Origin: Hydrogenophaga sp.
GTDB taxonomy: Bacteria; Pseudomonadota; Gammaproteobacteria; Burkholderiales; Burkholderiaceae_C
Direction: 5' to 3'
Assembly: GCF_030656115.1 (NCBI RefSeq)
Contig: NZ_JAUSOO010000026.1
Location: 1 to 48,081 of the forward strand
Length of the DNA: 48,081 nt
Shown here: one piece after another, positions 16,116-24,520 of the stretch
How positions within the stretch are numbered: position 1 is the first letter of the stretch
How the letters are laid out: every line of letters begins with the position of its first letter
Notes under the pieces: model-generated
The model's database searches: none
The model's input: only the letters and a program-made list of their open reading frames with translations
What the model was told of the DNA's origin: nothing
Translations under genes and position numbers: made by a program

Positions 16116-17269
16116 CGGCTCTCTCCGCCGTCCAGCGCCAGCTGCTTCTCACCCAGGGCGTTGACCACGTTGGCCAGAAACACGGCGGTGGCCAGTACCG
16201 CCCATTCGGTCAAAGAAGGTGTGTAGCTCAGCAAGCCGTGGGACCAGCTGCCCTTGAACAGGGCCACCATCTGGCCGCCGATGACGAAGTCGTAACGCGC
16301 CACGAACAAGGCCACCAGCGCTACCACCGCGGCCAGCAGCTGCAGCGACAACGACTTGCGCAGGCCCGGCACCACCGTCAGCACGATGGGCAGGCCCAGG
16401 CCAATCCACAGCTCGACCTGGAACATCGGGCGGCTCCAGAGGTAGTGCCACACCTGCATGCCATCGGCGTTGCTCCAGAGACCAGCGATCAGCCGCGAGA
16501 TCACGAAAAAGGCGTGCGCGATCATGAGCACAGCAAACAGGCCACCGAGCGGGCCGGAGAACAGCGCACGTGTCTTCTCTGGAATGCGCTGGGTGTTGAA
16601 GCCGGCTGCCAGGTGCGTGAAGATGATGATGAAAGTCACCGCGCCCAGCAGCGCTTCGACCATGAAGGCCAGTGACATTTCACCGCCGAACCAGAAGGGG
16701 CGCATGGCCATCCAGCCATAAACGCCACCGGCCACGAAGGTGATGTAAACCGCCGCCACAAAAGCCAGCACCGCAGCGGCTTTGGGCGGCTGGGCCGCCT
16801 TGGGCAAAAGCCATGTGAACAGCAGCCAGGCCAGCCCCAGACTGTAGAAGATCACGCCCCACACCTTCCAGAAGAGCGGCGCCGACGTGGTGCCGCTGAA
16901 CGGGATAAGCAGCATGGCCTTCATCGGAGCGCCCAACTCCATAAACAGCGCGGCGACGCCACCGGCCAGCGCAGCCATGGCCAGCAGGATGGAACGCCGC
17001 GCAATCGGCTCGAAGGCCGGCAGGCGGAACACCGTCCAGGCCGAGGCCAGCATGGCCAGACCGGTGGACGACAGCAGGAAGAAGTCGTAGGTGACGATGG
17101 GCAGGCCCCAGAAGATGCCGCGGCTGTCGCCGCTGTAGGCGGTGTGGCCGACCGTCATCAACTGGCTGAGCACGAAGCCGCCGGCGGCGACCAGACCGAC
17201 CACCGCCAGGATGAGGATGAGCCCCATCGGACTGCCCGAAGCCGGGCGCGGTTGAGCAAGGGTGTTCAT
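16112..17269 (-). CDS. arxC: ArxC, NrfD/PsrC-type membrane anchor subunit
   Basis: A 385-residue polytopic inner-membrane protein with about ten hydrophobic helices, starting MGLILILAVVGLVAAGGFVLS. NrfD-family landmarks are FWGLPIVTYDFFLLSSTGLAML, LELGAP-like FMELGAPMKAMLLIPF, FWKVWGVIFYSLGLAW and WLWSRPMFQ-like YLWSRPMFQVELWIGLGLP. It should pass electrons between the iron-sulfur subunit and the quinone pool. It lies 17 bp after arxB and overlaps arxD. The NrfD assignment is firm; the Arx name follows from the operon. Confidence 0.9.
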   Translation of the reverse strand: MNTLAQPRPASGSPMGLILILAVVGLVAAGGFVLSQLMTVGHTAYSGDSRGIFWGLPIVTYDFFLLSSTGLAMLASAWTVFRLPAFEPIARRSILLAMAALAGGVAALFMELGAPMKAMLLIPFSGTTSAPLFWKVWGVIFYSLGLAWLLFTWLLPKAAQPPKAAAVLAFVAAVYITFVAGGVYGWMAMRPFWFGGEMSLAFMVEALLGAVTFIIIFTHLAAGFNTQRIPEKTRALFSGPLGGLFAVLMIAHAFFVISRLIAGLWSNADGMQVWHYLWSRPMFQVELWIGLGLPIVLTVVPGLRKSLSLQLLAAVVALVALFVARYDFVIGGQMVALFKGSWSHGLLSYTPSLTEWAVLATAVFLANVVNALGEKQLALDGGESR

Positions 17270-17286
17270 GTGGGTTCTCCTCTTTG

Positions 17287-18045
17287 TCAGGCCTTGGGTT
17301 CGTCGGCTCGGCTGCTGGGCACGGCGGCACCGGCTCCACCCGAGAGGTAGTACACCTGCGGCTTGTTGCCGGTGTGGTCGAGCAGACGCACGCCGCGTTT
17401 GTCGGCAATGAGCTTGTTGACGTTGGAATTGGCGTTGTCCAGGTCACCGAAGTAGCGCGCCTTGGGCGGGCACACGCGCACGCAGGCGGGGGTGTGTTCC
17501 TTGGTCACCGGGTTGTCCTCGTCGAGGTCGGCGATGCCCTTGGGGGCGGTGCTGGTCTTGTGGTGGCAGAAGGTGCATTTGGACACCACACCGTGCGGCT
17601 GGATGCCGACACCGTGCGAGGGATCGTCCTGCGGGCCCTTGTAGGGCGGGTTCCACTGGCGGCCGCCCTCGCCCGGGAAGACGCCGCGCAGGTCGGGCTG
17701 CACCACGGCTTTTTCGTCGGTGTAGAAGCGCACGCCATAAGGGCAGGCCACCATGCAAGCCTTGCAGCCGATGCACTTGTTCCAGTCGATCAGCACGTAG
17801 CCGCCGTCTTCCTCCTTGAAGGTGGCGCCGGTCGGGCACACGCTCACGCAGGACGGGTTTTCGCAGTGCATGCAGGGGCGCGGGAACCACTGCAACTTCA
17901 CGTTGGGATACTTTCCCTCATGGTAGAAAAGCACGTCCTGCCAGTTCTCGCCTGGCAGACGGTTGTTTTCCATCGCACAGGCCGTGGTGCAGGCCTGGCA
18001 GCCGGTGCATTTGTCGAGGTCAATGACCATTCCCCACTTCGCCAT
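17287..18045 (-). CDS. arxB: ArxB, four-cluster 4Fe-4S electron-transfer subunit
   Basis: A 252-residue ferredoxin-like subunit of the DmsB/NrfC/PsrB type. Four cysteine groups are visible: CTGCQACTTAC (residues 13-23), CMHCENPSCVSVCP, CIGCKACMVACP, and CTFCHH paired with CVRVCPP. No signal peptide is present, so export as a complex with the Tat-bearing ArxA is expected. The start has AAGGAG. It lies 30 bp after arxA and 17 bp before arxC. It relays electrons between the molybdenum subunit and ArxC. Confidence 0.9.
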   Translation of the reverse strand: MAKWGMVIDLDKCTGCQACTTACAMENNRLPGENWQDVLFYHEGKYPNVKLQWFPRPCMHCENPSCVSVCPTGATFKEEDGGYVLIDWNKCIGCKACMVACPYGVRFYTDEKAVVQPDLRGVFPGEGGRQWNPPYKGPQDDPSHGVGIQPHGVVSKCTFCHHKTSTAPKGIADLDEDNPVTKEHTPACVRVCPPKARYFGDLDNANSNVNKLIADKRGVRLLDHTGNKPQVYYLSGGAGAAVPSSRADEPKA

Positions 18046-18075
18046 TTCAGTCTCCTTGTTGGGTTGGAACGGCCA

Positions 18076-20559
18076 TCAGGCCTTTTCGATCGTGACTTTG
18101 GTGGAGTAGTAGTTGCACTGCCCCGTGATGCGGTCGCTCTGGTTCACGGTGACTTCGCCGCAGTGACCCGGTCCGCGGTCCTTGGCCCAGCGCCCCATGG
18201 CCCAGTGGCCGTGTTCCATCGGATAGACCAGGGTGTCGGGGCGCACGCCCTCAAACAGGCGGCAGACGCCCTCAATCGCGCCCACGTTGGTCTTGATGCG
18301 CACGCGGTCGCCGTCGGCAATGCCGCGCTTGGCGGCTGTTTCCGGGTGGATCTCGATGTAGGTCTGGTCGCGCCCGCCCATCACCGGCTGCAGCAGGCTG
18401 ATGGCCTGCGGGATGTTGCCGCCGCGGCCCTCGGCGTGCAGCGCCACCTTGGGCGTGACCATGAACATGTCGCCACCGCCCGGATTCAGCGGCTCCTCCC
18501 AATGGGGGAACATCAGCTTGGCCTTGTCGCGCCCGGTCTTGGCCGCGATCCAGTCGCCATTGGCTTCCAGCCAGCCCGAGCGCACCTCAAATTTGCCAGA
18601 GGGTGTCTTGAACAGCTGCGCCTTGACGGCTTCCGGGCTCATGGGCCTGGCGTAGGCTTTGCCATCCCACTCGTAGAACCCGCCGTCGCGCTGCTCCCAG
18701 AGGTAGCGCTTCTTGTACCAGACGCCTTTTTCCTTCCAGCTCTCGAAGTCCTTGACGCCGTTGTCGCCGGGGTCGGCCTCGAAGCCCTTGGCCAGGTGGC
18801 GGATGACGTTCTCGCTGTCCTTCAGCGCCTTGTAGTAGTCCCCCATCGGGCCCTTCATGCGCTTGCCGATCTCGATCAGCGTGTCGCCGTAGTACTTGGT
18901 GTCGTACAGCGGCTTGATCGCTGGCACGCGCAGCTGCGCCATGGGCCAGCCCTCGAACGGGTAGGTGGGCGCGTCCTGCAGCCGCTCCAGGTAGGTGTGG
19001 TCGGGCAGGATGATGTCGGCCATCATGGCCGTCTCGCCCGGGAATGGCGAGGTGTCGATGACGAACAGCTCCTTGAGCGCCTCCTCCCAGACCTGCCCGT
19101 TCGGTGCCGTCCAGACCGGGTTGGTGAGGTAGAACATGATGGTGTCGAGCTTGTAGGGCTTGCCCGCCAGCGAGTTCGGCCCCACCTCCTGCAGCATGTT
19201 GTTGGCCAGCAGGTAACCGTCTTCATGACCCTTGAGGTCGATGCGGGGCTGGCTCTTCCAGGGGCCATTCTTGGCGTAGTCGTCCATGAAGTTGGCCTCG
19301 TCCACCGGCATGGCGCCGTACGACGGACCCATCTGGTACTTCAGCCCACCCTTGGCAAACATGGAACCGACCAACGCATTGAGCGAGTGCACGGCCATGC
19401 CGTTCAAAATGCCGTTGCTGTGCGCGTGCACGCCGCGCTCGAAGATGGCCATGGCCGGGCGGGTGCTGCCGAACTCGGTGGCGGTGGCCACGATGTCGCG
19501 CGCCAGGATGGTGGTGATGCCTTCGGCCCACTCGGGCGTGCGGTCCTTGAGCTCGATGTTCCACCAGTCGATCAGCCCGTGCACCCACTTTTCGCTGAAC
19601 GTCGAGGGGTCGACCGTCTGCCCCGCCTTGAAGCGGTTCACGCCGTCGTTGAAATCCCCCACAAAACTCTTTTCCCACAGGCCCTTGGTCAGGATCACGT
19701 GGGCGATGGACAGCGCCAGGGCGCCGTCGGTGCCGGGCTTGATGAGCAGCGCACGGTCACTGGCGGCCAGCGTGGTGTTCATGTGCACATCCACCGCCGT
19801 CACCCGCGTCTTGGGCGACTTGGAGCGCATGTAGCCCCACATCTGCATCAGGTAGTTGTAAGGGCGGAAGGCTTCGAGGAAGCCGCAGCCGAACATCAGG
19901 ATGTAGTTGGTGTTGCGGTAGTCGTAGGCGTTGTAAGAACCGTTGCCGTCGGTGGCCTGCTTGGACTTGATGCCGCCGTCCGAACACATCGACGAGTGCC
20001 CGATCGCCACGTTGGGCGATCCGTAGAGCTTGCCAAACGTGCCTTGCAGGCCGGCACACGATGCGCCCCAGCCGCGCCCATAGGCCAGCGCAAAGCGGTG
20101 GCTCTCACCTTTGTCGCGCAGCCCGTTCAGGCGGTCGGCCACGGTCTGCAGCGCTTCGTCCCACGAAATCGGCACGAACTTCGGATCTTCGTTGCGCCCT
20201 TTCTTGGGATTGGTGCGCTTCATCGGGCTCTTGAAGCGGTCCGGGTCGTAGAGGATGTAGGCGCCCAGCGGCCCCTTGGGGCAGAGCTTGCCGTTGGCGA
20301 TCGGGTGGTCGGTGTTGCCGTAGATGGCGTGCACCTTGCCATTGGTGGTGTAGACATCAATGCCGCAGCGCGCCGGGCACTGGTGGCAAATGTTTTTGGT
20401 GATTTTGGTCTCGGCCGCAGCGACAGCGGGCGCCTGAGCCTGGGTTTCCCGGAGCGTGGTGCCGCCCACCACGGTGGCCGCCGCGCCGGTGGCGGCCGTG
20501 GCCTGCAGGAAGCGCCGGCGCGAAACCGCCGGCTGGAAGATGCGTTCGATGATGCCCAT
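18076..20559 (-). CDS. arxA: ArxA, molybdopterin catalytic subunit of anaerobic arsenite oxidase
   Basis: An 827-residue DMSO-reductase-superfamily enzyme. The Tat signal SRRRFLQATA is at residues 13-22. Cys58, Cys61, Cys65 and Cys93 form a C-x2-C-x3-C-x27-C 4Fe-4S site. The motif GRGWG is at 161-165; I recall it as described for the ArxA clade. Cys192 in GHSSMCSDGG is the likely Mo ligand. Length agrees with ArxA (about 830) rather than tetrathionate reductase TtrA (about 1020). The start MGIIERIF has AGAGGAG; an upstream ATG at 20625 has none. The operon order B'-A-B-C-D and divergent X-S-R regulators match known arx loci. Arsenite is therefore the expected electron donor, with electrons going to quinone under anoxic conditions. 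A related thiosulfate or polysulfide enzyme is the main alternative. Confidence 0.87.
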   Translation of the reverse strand: MGIIERIFQPAVSRRRFLQATAATGAAATVVGGTTLRETQAQAPAVAAAETKITKNICHQCPARCGIDVYTTNGKVHAIYGNTDHPIANGKLCPKGPLGAYILYDPDRFKSPMKRTNPKKGRNEDPKFVPISWDEALQTVADRLNGLRDKGESHRFALAYGRGWGASCAGLQGTFGKLYGSPNVAIGHSSMCSDGGIKSKQATDGNGSYNAYDYRNTNYILMFGCGFLEAFRPYNYLMQMWGYMRSKSPKTRVTAVDVHMNTTLAASDRALLIKPGTDGALALSIAHVILTKGLWEKSFVGDFNDGVNRFKAGQTVDPSTFSEKWVHGLIDWWNIELKDRTPEWAEGITTILARDIVATATEFGSTRPAMAIFERGVHAHSNGILNGMAVHSLNALVGSMFAKGGLKYQMGPSYGAMPVDEANFMDDYAKNGPWKSQPRIDLKGHEDGYLLANNMLQEVGPNSLAGKPYKLDTIMFYLTNPVWTAPNGQVWEEALKELFVIDTSPFPGETAMMADIILPDHTYLERLQDAPTYPFEGWPMAQLRVPAIKPLYDTKYYGDTLIEIGKRMKGPMGDYYKALKDSENVIRHLAKGFEADPGDNGVKDFESWKEKGVWYKKRYLWEQRDGGFYEWDGKAYARPMSPEAVKAQLFKTPSGKFEVRSGWLEANGDWIAAKTGRDKAKLMFPHWEEPLNPGGGDMFMVTPKVALHAEGRGGNIPQAISLLQPVMGGRDQTYIEIHPETAAKRGIADGDRVRIKTNVGAIEGVCRLFEGVRPDTLVYPMEHGHWAMGRWAKDRGPGHCGEVTVNQSDRITGQCNYYSTKVTIEKA

Positions 20560-20676
20560 CACAGGTCTCCTCTTGGTTGAATCAATACCGTTGTCCATCT
20601 CAGATTTCCACCCAGCCAGTGGCACGACGCGGTGCAGGCCAGGGCACCGCCGGGCCGGCTTTGCCGGACGGCCAGT

Positions 20677-20697
20677 GCCACCCCTGCAGGGGGTGGC
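20677..20697. repeat. Hairpin between arxB' and arxA
   Basis: GCCACCCC and GGGGTGGC form a perfect 8-bp stem around a 5-base loop in the 159-bp gap between arxB' and arxA. A GC-rich hairpin lies just beside it (around 20651-20672) and a smaller stem GAAGC/GCTTC around 20700-20720. None has a following T tract. They resemble REP-like intergenic hairpins and might stabilise or separate the arxB' message from the rest of the operon. Confidence 0.6.
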
Positions 20698-20718
20698 GCG
20701 AAGCGCTGCGGGGGTGCT

Positions 20719-21915
20719 TCATTGCATGCCGCCAAACAGTTGCTTGCGCGCGTCGTCCATGAAGCGCTGGGACTTGGCACAGCTGGGGCAGAGGCTGGGT
20801 GCCTCGCTCTCCAACTGGGCCGCATCCGGTGTGTAGGCATCGCCGCACGACACACAGGCGCGGCGCGTGTGCGCAAACACGGTCTGCACCCCGGGCTGGC
20901 CACCGATGGCCTGCATCTGGATGGCGCCGGTCGGGCAGGTCCGCACGCAGGTGCCGCAGTCGATGCAGCGTTCGCTGGAAAACTGGAGCAGCGCCCCCTG
21001 CCCTTCATCGCGCACGGTCAGCGCCGCCGTGGGGCACAGGGCCACGCACAGGCGCTGGTCGCAGCAGCTGGGGTTGACGTGCATCTGCGGGAAAAGCTCG
21101 GTGGGCAGTGCCTGCCCGGCGCGCTCGACCAGAACGCCCAGGGCCGTCAGCAGGCGTTCGCGGTCGGGCGACGGCGCGCGGCGGTCGGCCGGGTACGCGG
21201 CCTTGCCGTCGCCGCCCATGGGCATGGGTGTGGCAGGTGTGCGTCCGGCCGGTCGCTCCAACGCCTGGCGGAAGAAGCGGCGCCGGTCCAGTTTTTCCAC
21301 GGGTTGGGTGGGCGCGGGCAAGACGGTCGGGCACTGCTCAAGCGACAGCTCTGCGCGCACCAGGGTCGGAGCTGTACTCCCGCTGCCCACCGCATCCAGC
21401 CAGAGCGCCGCCACCTCCAGCGCGCTGTGTGCCGGGTGGCGCTGCGGCTCGCCGCGGCAGCCCATGTCGCAAGCCGTGCACCACCCGCGGTCCATCAGTT
21501 GCACCGTGCGGCCACCGGCGCTCAGCGCCACCAGATGGCTGGCCCGCACGGCGCCCAGACAGGGCCATTCCTGGCTACCGGGCGCGCGCAAGGCCTTGGG
21601 CACCTTGCGGCACTCCAGACGGATCGGCTGCTGCGTCGGCCCCGGGTCTGCCGTGACGGGGGCGACCACATCGGCCATCTCGGGCAGGCTCAGCGCTTCG
21701 GTCGGGCAAGCGGCGGTGCACTGGCCGCAGCCAGTGCAGGCATCGCCCAGGCTCACCCTGGCCAGAGAAACGTCCAGCGCCTGCACCGGACAGGCGTTGG
21801 CGCAGGCTCGGCACTGACCATGGCGGCTGCGCAAGGGCAGGCAGGCGCCTTCCTCGTGCAGTAGGGTGCGGTCGGCGCGCAGCGGGCTGCGCATGGGGGT
21901 CTTGTCTCCAAACAT
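20719..21915 (-). CDS. ArxB', first-gene multi-cluster 4Fe-4S protein of the arx operon
   Basis: A 398-residue iron-sulfur protein, first in the operon. N-terminal clusters are CRACANACP and CTGCGQCTAACP; a Cys-rich middle has CTACDMGC; C-terminal clusters are CCDQRLCVALCP and CIDCGTCVRTCP; a final zinc-ribbon-like pair CVSCGDAY ... CPSC closes the protein. This matches the extra iron-sulfur gene called arxB' or arxB2 that precedes arxA in known loci. The start at 21915 lies about 35 bases after the predicted sigma-54 start site but has a weak ribosome site; Met8 (21894) with GGAG upstream is an alternative. Its exact role in electron transfer is not established. Confidence 0.82.
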   Translation of the reverse strand: MFGDKTPMRSPLRADRTLLHEEGACLPLRSRHGQCRACANACPVQALDVSLARVSLGDACTGCGQCTAACPTEALSLPEMADVVAPVTADPGPTQQPIRLECRKVPKALRAPGSQEWPCLGAVRASHLVALSAGGRTVQLMDRGWCTACDMGCRGEPQRHPAHSALEVAALWLDAVGSGSTAPTLVRAELSLEQCPTVLPAPTQPVEKLDRRRFFRQALERPAGRTPATPMPMGGDGKAAYPADRRAPSPDRERLLTALGVLVERAGQALPTELFPQMHVNPSCCDQRLCVALCPTAALTVRDEGQGALLQFSSERCIDCGTCVRTCPTGAIQMQAIGGQPGVQTVFAHTRRACVSCGDAYTPDAAQLESEAPSLCPSCAKSQRFMDDARKQLFGGMQ

Positions 21916-21960
21916 CTTTTTATGGAGTCCACCAGGGACTTCGTGGGAATGAACCTACCT

Positions 21961-21977
21961 TTGCAAGGGTTATGCCA
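21961..21977 (-). promoter_or_regulatory. Sigma-54 (-24/-12) promoter of the arx operon
   Basis: Read on the minus strand, TGGCATA-ACCC-TTGCAA matches the sigma-54 consensus TGGCACG-N4-TTGC at all but two positions and with exact spacing of the GG and GC elements. The predicted start site is near 21950, about 35 bases before arxB'. The divergent gene arxR encodes a GAFTGA-containing activator of sigma-54 RNA polymerase, which supports the call. Confidence 0.85.
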
Positions 21978-22053
21978 GCCAAAATTTCAAAATAAACCCC
22001 ATACAAATCAAATACTTAGATCATTCACTGCGGTAATGAGATACCCACCCAAC

Positions 22054-22069
22054 GTTACCCCTGGGTAAC
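22054..22069. promoter_or_regulatory. Palindrome 1, candidate ArxR enhancer site
   Basis: GTTACCC-CT-GGGTAAC, with perfect 7-bp arms, is centred about 110 bp upstream of the predicted arx start site, a normal distance for an NtrC-type enhancer. Confidence 0.7.
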
Positions 22070-22096
22070 ACCCTAGGGGGAAAACGAAAATAAAAC

Positions 22097-22112
22097 GTTA
22101 CCGTTGGGTAAC
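22097..22112. promoter_or_regulatory. Palindrome 2, candidate ArxR enhancer site
   Basis: GTTACC-GTTG-GGTAAC is a second copy of the same palindrome, 43 bp (about four helical turns) from the first and ending two bases before the first possible arxX start codon. It could serve as the distal enhancer for the arx operon, as an autoregulatory site for arxXSR, or both. Confidence 0.7.
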
Positions 22113-22113
22113 C

Positions 22114-22998
22114 ATGGCAACACCGATCACCGCCCTACATATGTCAGGCATACGCCGTCGGAAGGGTCTGGCTGTGGTCGCTGCGGGGGCGGCGCTGGCC
22201 CTGTGTCCGTCGCTCGGAATAGGGCAGACCCGCGCCATCCGCTTCGGTCTGACGCCGGTTTTTCTCGATGACCGCGTGCGCCTGCTGCGCCAGTGGGCGC
22301 TGTACCTCGAAGGGGAGCTGGGCAGTTCGGTCCGGTTCATGCAGTACGGCTCCTACACCCAGGTGATGGACGCCTTGCGCGCCGGCGAACTGGACCTGGC
22401 CTGGGTCTGCGGCTACCCCTACGTGCTGTACCGCCAGGAACTGCAACTGGTCAGCGTGCCCCTGTGGCGCCAGGCGCCGCTCTACCAGAGCTACCTGATC
22501 GCGGACAAAGCGTCTTCCGTGCGCACCGTGGACGACCTGCGGGCGCGCACCTTCGCGTATTCGGACCCCCTGTCCAACTCGGGCTTCCTGTACGTCCAGC
22601 ACCTGTTGCGAAGCGCCCGCCACGACCCTTCCAACTACTTCAAGCGCTCGTTTTTCACCTATTCGCACCGGCATGTGGTGGACGCGGTGTCGCAGGGCCT
22701 GGCCGAGGCCGGTGCGGTCGACGGTTACGTCTGGGAAACCCTGGCCGAGCTCTTGCCCGCCGTGACGGCTCGCACCCGCGTGCTGCTGCGCTCCCCGGAC
22801 TTCGGCTTTCCCCCCATCGTCGCGCCTCGCGCCCGCTCCGCCGCCCAGGTGACGCAGTGGGCCCATGCGCTCAAGCAGATGGCGGTGCACCCAGCCGGGC
22901 GGCTGATCCTGAAAGATTTGCGGCTGGACGGTTTCACCGATGGCACGCCCAGCCTGTTTGACAGCATCGCGACCATGTCCCGCGAGCAACGGGTCTGA
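22114..22998 (+). CDS. arxX: ArxX, periplasmic PhnD-like binding protein of the arsenite-sensing system
   Basis: A 294-residue exported binding protein of the phosphate/phosphonate (PhnD-like) type. An export signal covers about residues 10-38 (MSGIRRRKGLAVVAAGAALALCPSLGIGQ). The mature part has IRFGLTPVFLDDRVRLLRQWALYLEGELG, MQYGSYTQVMDALRAGELDLAWVCGYPYVLYR and FAYSDPLSNSGFLYVQHLL, all typical of this fold. No transporter gene is nearby; instead a histidine kinase gene begins one base after the stop, so this is a sensory binding protein. ATG at 22114 touches palindrome 2 and lacks a ribosome site; Met10 at 22141 is an equally possible start. In known arx loci the equivalent protein is thought to bind arsenite. 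Confidence 0.82.
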   Translation: MATPITALHMSGIRRRKGLAVVAAGAALALCPSLGIGQTRAIRFGLTPVFLDDRVRLLRQWALYLEGELGSSVRFMQYGSYTQVMDALRAGELDLAWVCGYPYVLYRQELQLVSVPLWRQAPLYQSYLIADKASSVRTVDDLRARTFAYSDPLSNSGFLYVQHLLRSARHDPSNYFKRSFFTYSHRHVVDAVSQGLAEAGAVDGYVWETLAELLPAVTARTRVLLRSPDFGFPPIVAPRARSAAQVTQWAHALKQMAVHPAGRLILKDLRLDGFTDGTPSLFDSIATMSREQRV

Positions 22999-22999
22999 C

Positions 23000-24520
23000 A
23001 TGCCCGCCCTGCGTCTTCCGTACCGCACCCTCGTGCCCCTGGCACTCACCGGCGTGGCCTTGCTCGCGGGCATTGCGGTGGCGCTGACCACATTCTTCCT
23101 GATCGACCGCCACGTCGAGGCCAACGCCGAAGCCGAAACGCGACGCCTGGCCAGCACCCTGGCCCGCGCTCTGGTGCAACCGGTCTTGCGCAACGACATC
23201 TGGCAGTCATACCAGTTGGTGCGCGCCGCCACCGAATCCACACCCCAGGAACGCCAGGACGGCGCGGTGGAGATCGTCGTCATGGACGCCCGGGAGCAGG
23301 TGTTCGTGTCGCCAGCACCGCGTCAGTACCCGATCGGGGCCCACCTGAGCACGCTGCCAGCCAGCATGATCGAGGCCACACGCAAGGTGCTGGGCAGCCA
23401 CCCTCCGGGCACCGCCCGGGTGGCCGAGGCCGGCGACCGCTCCCTCGTGCTGGCCGCCCCCATCGTGGGCGACGAAGACGAGCTGCTCGGCGTGGTGCTG
23501 GCCACCCACCCGGCGGCCATTTCCCGCGCGCAGCGAGCGGCCGTGGTCCGGCAACTGACGGTGCTGGGCCTGATCGCTGTGGCCCTGGTGGCGCTGGGCG
23601 GTGCCTCGCTCGGCCTGCGCCTGACCGCACCGCTGGGCCGTCTTCAAGAAGTGATGCAGAACACCCCACGGCGCGCCACGGTGCGCGAACAGCTGCAATC
23701 GCCCGAACTCACCTCCATGGGCACGCGCCAGGACGAGGTGGGTGAACTGGCCCGCACTTTCACCGCCATGCTGCGCCAGATTGCCGCCAACCAGGAGCTG
23801 GAGCGCCACATCCAGGAGGCCGAGCGCCTGGCCAGCATCGGCCAGATCAGCGCCAGCATCGCGCACGAGGTGAACAACCCGCTGGGCGGCATGCTCGGCG
23901 TGATCCAGAACCGGCGCCTGCGCGGTGGCGTGGACGAGGCCACCGAACGCACGCTGGGCCTGCTGGAGCGCGGGCTGCACCAGATCCACGAAACCCTGCA
24001 GGCCCTGCTCAACGAAGCCCGGCGCGAGCAGCGCAGCCTGCAGGTGGACGACCTGCACGACCTGGAGCTGCTGTTGCGCCCCGAGGCGGAGCACCTGCAA
24101 TGCGCGCTGCGCTGGCAGGTGGCGCCACCGACCGGGCACGATCTGCCCGCCGTCGCGGTGCGCCAGGTGGTGCTGAACCTCACGCTCAACGCGCTGGCCG
24201 CAGCCGGCAAACGCGGTCAGGTCCAAGCCTGGAGCGAATCCAGCGACACCCACTGGCAGGTTTGTGTGGCCAACACCGGTCCGGCGCTCGACCAGGTGCG
24301 GCTTGATGCACTGACCCACGGCACCGAACGCTCAGCCGACGGACGCCTGGGCCTGGGCCTGTGGATCACCGCCCGCATCCTGCACACCCTGGGCGGTCGG
24401 CTGAACCTGCGGGCGCCGCTCCCACCGGAACTGCCCACCGTGCTGGTGGCCAGCTTCCCGCTACAGCAGCTCAGCCGCCTCTCATCGGTACAAGACGACA
24501 CCCCTACCCGCCTCGCATGA
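23000..24520 (+). CDS. arxS: ArxS, membrane sensor histidine kinase
   Basis: A 506-residue kinase. Two membrane helices (about residues 11-34 and 187-208) enclose a periplasmic region of about 150 residues; a HAMP-like linker follows (LRLTAPLGRLQEVM). The H-box is SIAHEVNNPLGGM with His289, the N-box VVLNLTLNALAA, and the G-box GLGLGLWITARIL. The class resembles NtrB/DctB-type kinases that pair with sigma-54 activators. Its start is one base after the arxX stop, and its own stop overlaps arxR as ATGA. It is likely to receive the ArxX signal and phosphorylate ArxR. Confidence 0.88.
   Translation: MPALRLPYRTLVPLALTGVALLAGIAVALTTFFLIDRHVEANAEAETRRLASTLARALVQPVLRNDIWQSYQLVRAATESTPQERQDGAVEIVVMDAREQVFVSPAPRQYPIGAHLSTLPASMIEATRKVLGSHPPGTARVAEAGDRSLVLAAPIVGDEDELLGVVLATHPAAISRAQRAAVVRQLTVLGLIAVALVALGGASLGLRLTAPLGRLQEVMQNTPRRATVREQLQSPELTSMGTRQDEVGELARTFTAMLRQIAANQELERHIQEAERLASIGQISASIAHEVNNPLGGMLGVIQNRRLRGGVDEATERTLGLLERGLHQIHETLQALLNEARREQRSLQVDDLHDLELLLRPEAEHLQCALRWQVAPPTGHDLPAVAVRQVVLNLTLNALAAAGKRGQVQAWSESSDTHWQVCVANTGPALDQVRLDALTHGTERSADGRLGLGLWITARILHTLGGRLNLRAPLPPELPTVLVASFPLQQLSRLSSVQDDTPTRLA

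Noticed and set aside
18076..20559. Tetrathionate reductase (ttrA) as identity of the molybdenum subunit
   Set aside because: The protein is about 200 residues shorter than TtrA, has the GRGWG motif, and has an arxB'-type gene first in the operon. In TtrS the PhnD-like domain is fused to the kinase, whereas here it is separate as in ArxX/ArxS.
18076..20559. Aerobic arsenite oxidase AioA or sulfite dehydrogenase SoeA
   Set aside because: AioA pairs with a Rieske subunit, and SoeA lacks a Tat signal and is larger. Here there is a Tat signal, a four-cluster ferredoxin and an NrfD anchor.
17284..20580. A 1098-codon open frame on the plus strand across the arx structural genes
   Set aside because: It is the antisense of arxA and arxB, shows His/Val/Ala/Gly-rich composition with no domain, and arises from GC-rich third positions. 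The minus-strand genes carry full cofactor motifs.
20620..20636. TGGCACG followed by GGTGC as a second sigma-54 promoter
   Set aside because: It is on the plus strand, pointing back into arxB', and the GC element is one base out of register.
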